From: an uncultured Oscillospiraceae bacterium
GTDB taxonomy: Bacteria > Bacillota > Clostridia > Oscillospirales > Oscillospiraceae
Length of the DNA: 64,000 bases
NCBI GenBank assembly: GCA_900757655.1
Contig: CAAEOT010000026.1
Location: forward strand, 1 to 64,000
Direction: 5' to 3'
Of this stretch, positions 61,275 to 64,000 are shown one piece after another. Under the pieces are notes generated by a model. It saw only the letters and a program-made list of their open reading frames with translations, did not search any database and was not told the origin of the DNA. Numbering within the stretch: the stretch's first letter is position 1; the number at the start of each line of letters is the position of its first letter. A program made the translations under genes and the position numbers.

Positions 61275-62120
61275 ATGAAAAAGATGACCAAAGTGATCTC
61301 GCTGGTGCTCGCACTGGTGATGTGCCTGGCACTGTGTGCCTGCGGCAAGAAGGAAGCAAGCTATAAGATGCTCGACGAGAAAGTCTCCACCGAGCAGTAC
61401 GCCATCGGCTTCAAGAAGGGCAACACCGAGCTGCGCGACGCCGTGCAGGCCGCCCTTTTCCAGCTCTACAAAGACGGCAAGGTCGAAGAGATCGCCAAGA
61501 AGTATTCCGACTACAACCTCGACGCGATGCTCTGCCTCGACAAGCAGACCGAGACCACGTTTGACGCCGCGCAGGCGAGCGACGAGTTCAAGGCCCGCAC
61601 GACCTTCACCGTCGGCTTCGATGCCGAGTATCCTCCGTATGGCTACATGGGCGCGGACGGCGAATACACCGGCTTTGACCTCGACCTGGCGCAGGCCGTG
61701 TGCGATATCTACAACTGGGAGCTCGTCAAGACCCCCATTGACTGGGACACCAAGGACGTCATCCTCAACGCCGGTCAGATCGACTGCATCTGGAACGGCT
61801 TCACGATGACCGGCCGCGAGGACAGCTACACGTTCAGCGTGCCGTACATTGACAACAGCATCGTCGTCGTCACGCTCGACAACTCCGGCATCAACTCCCT
61901 CGCGGACCTCAAGGACAAGACCGTCGTCGCGCAGGCCGGCTCCTCCGCGCTGAGCGCACTGGAAGATCCGGACGGCGCCAAGGATCTGGCAGATACCTTC
62001 AAGGAACTGCAGCAGACGCCTGACTACAACACCGCCATGATGAACCTCAAATCCGGTCTGGTGGACGCGGTCGCCATCGACATCGGCGTCGCCCAGTACT
62101 ACCTGAGCCAGCAGGGCTAA
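61275..62120 (+). CDS. Amino-acid ABC transporter substrate-binding lipoprotein, circularly permuted
   Basis: 281 residues. Signal peptide with lipobox ending LCAC (lipid-modified Cys at about 23). Unusually, the segment right after it (YKMLDEKVSTEQYAIGFKKG, then NTELRDAVQAALFQLYKDG, residues about 30-75) is what normally ends family-3 binding proteins. The usual start of the fold, TTFTVGFDAEYPPYGYMGA, comes only at about 110, and the protein stops at DIGVAQYYLSQQG, exactly where that segment normally follows. The fold is complete but circularly permuted. Followed by its permease and ATPase. ATG with AAGGAGA upstream. Confidence 0.9.
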   Translation: MKKMTKVISLVLALVMCLALCACGKKEASYKMLDEKVSTEQYAIGFKKGNTELRDAVQAALFQLYKDGKVEEIAKKYSDYNLDAMLCLDKQTETTFDAAQASDEFKARTTFTVGFDAEYPPYGYMGADGEYTGFDLDLAQAVCDIYNWELVKTPIDWDTKDVILNAGQIDCIWNGFTMTGREDSYTFSVPYIDNSIVVVTLDNSGINSLADLKDKTVVAQAGSSALSALEDPDGAKDLADTFKELQQTPDYNTAMMNLKSGLVDAVAIDIGVAQYYLSQQG

Positions 62121-62150
62121 GGTCCGTCAACACATATCAGAATCTGCTCC

Positions 62151-62181
62151 AAAGGACGGCGAAGTCACTTCGCCGCCCTTT
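62151..62181 (+). terminator. Hairpin between binding-protein and permease genes
   Basis: 13-bp stem with one mismatch (62151-62155/62157-62164 with 62168-62175/62177-62181), TCA loop, only TTT after it. Probably lowers read-through or stabilises the upstream mRNA so that the binding protein is made in excess. Confidence 0.55.
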
Positions 62182-62209
62182 GCCGCGGTTTCGGGAAAGG
62201 TAGGAAACC

Positions 62210-62860
62210 ATGTCATTTTCCATGATCTGCATCCAGCTGCTCAAGGGCCTTGGCTCCACGTGCCTGATCTTCGCGCTCACACTGCTGCTGTCGCTGCCGC
62301 TGGGCCTGCTGGTGTGCTTCGGGCGCATGTCCCGCTTCAAGCCCCTGCAATATGTTGTTCGCTTCTTCATTTCCATTCTGCGCGGCACGCCGCTCATGCT
62401 GCAGCTAATCGTGGTGTGCTTTGCGCCGTTTTATGTCTTTGGCATGAAACTCACGGCGGGCTGGACGTTCGCCGCACTCATCATCGGTTTCGTCATCAAC
62501 TACGCGGCCTATTTTGCCGAGATCTACCGCGGCGGCATCGAGTCCATCCCCGTCGGCCAGTATGAGGCGGCCGAGGTGCTCGGCTACACGCGCGGGCAGA
62601 CCTTCGGGCGCATCATCCTGCCGCAGATGGTCAAGCGCGTGCTGCCGCCGGTCACGAACGAGGTCATAACCCTCGTCAAGGACACGTCGCTGGCGTTCGT
62701 GCTGTCCTATGCTGAGATGTTCACCATCGCCAAGCGCGTGGCCAACTCCATCAGCAGCGTCATGCCGCTGTTCGTCGCGGGCCTGTTCTACTTTGTGTTC
62801 AATGCGATCGTGGCCTGGGCGATGGAGAAGATCGAAAAGCGCATGAGCTATTATCACTGA
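62210..62860 (+). CDS. Polar amino-acid ABC transporter permease
   Basis: 216 residues, about five membrane helices, HisMQ/GlnP family. The EAA loop reads YEAAEVLGYTRGQTFGRIILPQ (quoted motif core EAAEVLGYT), which docks the ATPase. ISILRGTPLMLQL is a second family signature. One permease gene only, so a homodimer is expected. Start at 62210 after a GGTAGG site. The ATPase gene begins 15 bp downstream. Confidence 0.93.
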   Translation: MSFSMICIQLLKGLGSTCLIFALTLLLSLPLGLLVCFGRMSRFKPLQYVVRFFISILRGTPLMLQLIVVCFAPFYVFGMKLTAGWTFAALIIGFVINYAAYFAEIYRGGIESIPVGQYEAAEVLGYTRGQTFGRIILPQMVKRVLPPVTNEVITLVKDTSLAFVLSYAEMFTIAKRVANSISSVMPLFVAGLFYFVFNAIVAWAMEKIEKRMSYYH

Positions 62861-62875
62861 TCGGAGGGAGACACC

Positions 62876-63643
62876 ATGCCTGTATTGGAACTCAACCACA
62901 TCCGCAAGCGCTTCGGCGATCTGGAAGTGCTGCAGGATATCTCGCTCTCGGTCGAAAAGGGCGAGGTCGTGGCCATCATCGGCCCGAGCGGCAGCGGCAA
63001 ATCCACGCTGCTGCGCTGCGCCACGCTGCTCGAGCGCATCGACTCCGGCGAGGTCTGCTTTGACGGACACTACGCCGCGCGCACGGGCGACGACGGCGCC
63101 GCCGTCTACGCCGACAAGGCAGAGCTCAAGCAGATCCGCAATTATTTCGGCCTTGTTTTTCAGCAGTTCAATCTCTTCCCGCACTACTCCGTGCTCAAAA
63201 ACGTCATGGACGCGCCCATCTGCGTCCAGAAGCGCGAGCGTGCGGAGGTCGAGGCATCCGCGCGCAAAACGCTCGAGAAGATGGGCCTTGGCGACAAGGC
63301 CGATGCCTATCCGTGCCAGCTCTCCGGCGGCCAGCAGCAGCGCGTGGCCATCGCGCGCGCGCTGGAGATGAACCCCGAGATCCTGTTTTTCGACGAGCCG
63401 ACCTCCGCGCTCGACCCCGAGCTCACGGGCGAGGTGCTCAAGGTCATCCGCGCGCTCGCCGAGGAGCACATGACTATGGTCATCGTCACGCACGAGATGG
63501 CGTTTGCCCGCGCCGTGGCTGATAAGGTCATCTTCATGGACGGCGGCGTCATCGTCGAGCAGGGCGCGCCCGAGCAGGTCTTCGGCGACACGCAGCAGGC
63601 GCGCACGAAGCAGTTCCTCGCGCGCTATAACGAGCGGCCGTGA
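62876..63643 (+). CDS. Polar amino-acid ABC transporter ATP-binding protein
   Basis: 255 residues, GlnQ/HisP type. Walker A IIGPSGSGKSTLLRCATLLE, Q-loop VFQQFNLFPHYSVLKNV, signature QLSGGQQQRVAIARAL, Walker B LFFDEPTSALDPEL and switch histidine in VTHEMAFARAV. Between strands near residue 65-80 it has a longer loop (ARTGDDGAAVYADKAE) than typical GlnQ. Start at 62876 with GGAGGGAG upstream. Terminator follows at 63711. Confidence 0.95.
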   Translation: MPVLELNHIRKRFGDLEVLQDISLSVEKGEVVAIIGPSGSGKSTLLRCATLLERIDSGEVCFDGHYAARTGDDGAAVYADKAELKQIRNYFGLVFQQFNLFPHYSVLKNVMDAPICVQKRERAEVEASARKTLEKMGLGDKADAYPCQLSGGQQQRVAIARALEMNPEILFFDEPTSALDPELTGEVLKVIRALAEEHMTMVIVTHEMAFARAVADKVIFMDGGVIVEQGAPEQVFGDTQQARTKQFLARYNERP

Positions 63644-63676
63644 CAAAAATGTAAGAGAAAATTCAGCTTTTCCCTC

Positions 63677-63705
63677 TTGCACGGCCGTGCGAGATTCGGT
63701 ATGAT
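63677..63705 (+). promoter_or_regulatory. Promoter for the second lipoprotein gene
   Basis: TTGCAC (63677-63682), 17-bp spacer, TATGAT (63700-63705). A perfect 12-bp palindrome, GCACGGCCGTGC (63679-63690), overlaps the -35 and could be an operator. Confidence 0.5.
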
Positions 63706-63710
63706 AAAAA

Positions 63711-63737
63711 GCGCATCGGGTCCCGGTGCGCTTTTTT
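63711..63737 (+). terminator. Terminator after the ABC ATPase gene
   Basis: 9-bp stem (63711-63719 with 63723-63731, one G.T pair), GTC loop, TTTTTT tract 63732-63737. Confidence 0.88.
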
Positions 63738-63761
63738 GATTTTGATTTGGGAGGGCTTCCC

Positions 63762-64000
63762 TTGAAGCATACAAAACGGATCGCGGCGCTGCTGCTTGCG
63801 CTCGCGCTGTGTTTTTCCTGTGCAGCGTGCAGCAAGACGGTCGGCAGCTACCGCGTGGTCAAGACGCTCGGCACGGAGCAGTTTCGCATCGGCTTTCGCG
63901 ACGGAGATCAGGCGGCGGTGTATGTCAATGCCGCACTCAAGGTCCTCGCGGCCGACGGGACGATCCACAGCCTCGCGCTCAAGTGGTTCGGCACGGACGA
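63762..64000 (+). CDS. Second permuted substrate-binding lipoprotein, partial
   Basis: The 3-prime end is cut off by the window; 79 full codons are visible. TTG start at 63762 with GGGAGGG 6 bp upstream. Signal peptide KHTKRIAALLLALALCFS ends in lipobox CAAC. It continues SYRVVKTLGTEQFRIGFRDG and ALKVLAADGTIHSLALKWFG, again the segment that normally closes family-3 binding proteins, in the same position as in the lipoprotein at 61275. So it is a paralogue with the same permutation. Separate promoter suggests independent expression. Confidence 0.8.
   Translation, partial: MKHTKRIAALLLALALCFSCAACSKTVGSYRVVKTLGTEQFRIGFRDGDQAAVYVNAALKVLAADGTIHSLALKWFGTD

Overview
The window is a GC-rich bacterial chromosome segment, apart from a few AT-rich intergenic islands. 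The families present point to a gut-type Firmicute of the class Clostridia, most likely the order Oscillospirales. Supporting signs are the GlgC/GlgD pair, QueH with QueT, DnaI/DnaD-type primosome proteins, a DUF2804 protein, an SLH-domain amidase, Gram-positive style AGGAGG ribosome sites and the absence of any outer-membrane genes. The taxonomic assignment is inference. No tRNA, rRNA, CRISPR array or insertion sequence was seen.

Layout. 1-691: AT-rich non-coding DNA with an array of paired TTATGTAAAC-like repeats, a strong hairpin, then a GC-rich stretch with no convincing gene. 692-5005: an SseB-domain protein and pyk (minus strand), then prs-pth (plus). 5014-10774: glycogen cluster glgC-glgD-glgP plus a PfkB kinase, with malQ further on at 17881; no glgA or glgB is in the window. 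10832-16497: feoB, a dispersed repeat with a long hairpin, a small unknown protein, a transglutaminase-like membrane protein, prfB and a dCMP deaminase family protein. 16620-17874: queH and queT with a candidate preQ1 riboswitch. 19405-23601: SGNH hydrolase, nucleotidyltransferase, amidase-SLH, Mrp. 23824-26855: dnaD-dnaI-like genes and a DUF2804 protein. 26981-33134: U32 peptidase, maf, mreC, mreD and PBP2. 33168-41236: an MGS-fold protein that has lost catalytic residues, hisS, aspS, comM-like, a small membrane protein, thiI and cinA. 41323-44448: ugd, rfbA and rfbB. 44520-51977: GNAT, SGNH hydrolase, a FakA-C-like mini-protein, lepA with an XRE regulator, pta, tadA, GT8 and a PRTase. 52421-58983: sodium symporter, HtrA-type protease with a zinc ribbon, and an ABC-2 exporter with a YtrA-type GntR regulator. 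59172-61049: mnmG. 61275-64000: a polar amino-acid ABC transporter flanked by two lipoproteins.

Observations most worth a second look: (1) both substrate-binding lipoproteins of the terminal ABC cluster (61275 and the partial gene at 63762) appear to be natural circular permutants, with the usual C-terminal segment placed directly after the lipobox; (2) the paired decamer array at 47-320; (3) a dispersed intergenic element present twice (12958 and 23680), each copy followed by a long hairpin of unrelated sequence; (4) the methylglyoxal-synthase-like protein at 33168, which keeps the fold signature but lacks the catalytic aspartate; (5) the GntR gene at 58615, whose conserved N-terminus continues upstream of any normal start codon, behind a YtrA-type operator with 13-bp spacing.

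Most genes run in short operons with stop/start overlaps and canonical Shine-Dalgarno sites. Several starts are TTG (glgC, comM-like, mreC, the last lipoprotein) or GTG (tadA). Convergent genes are usually separated by hairpin terminators. Very long antisense ORFs opposite real genes were treated as shadows of high GC.
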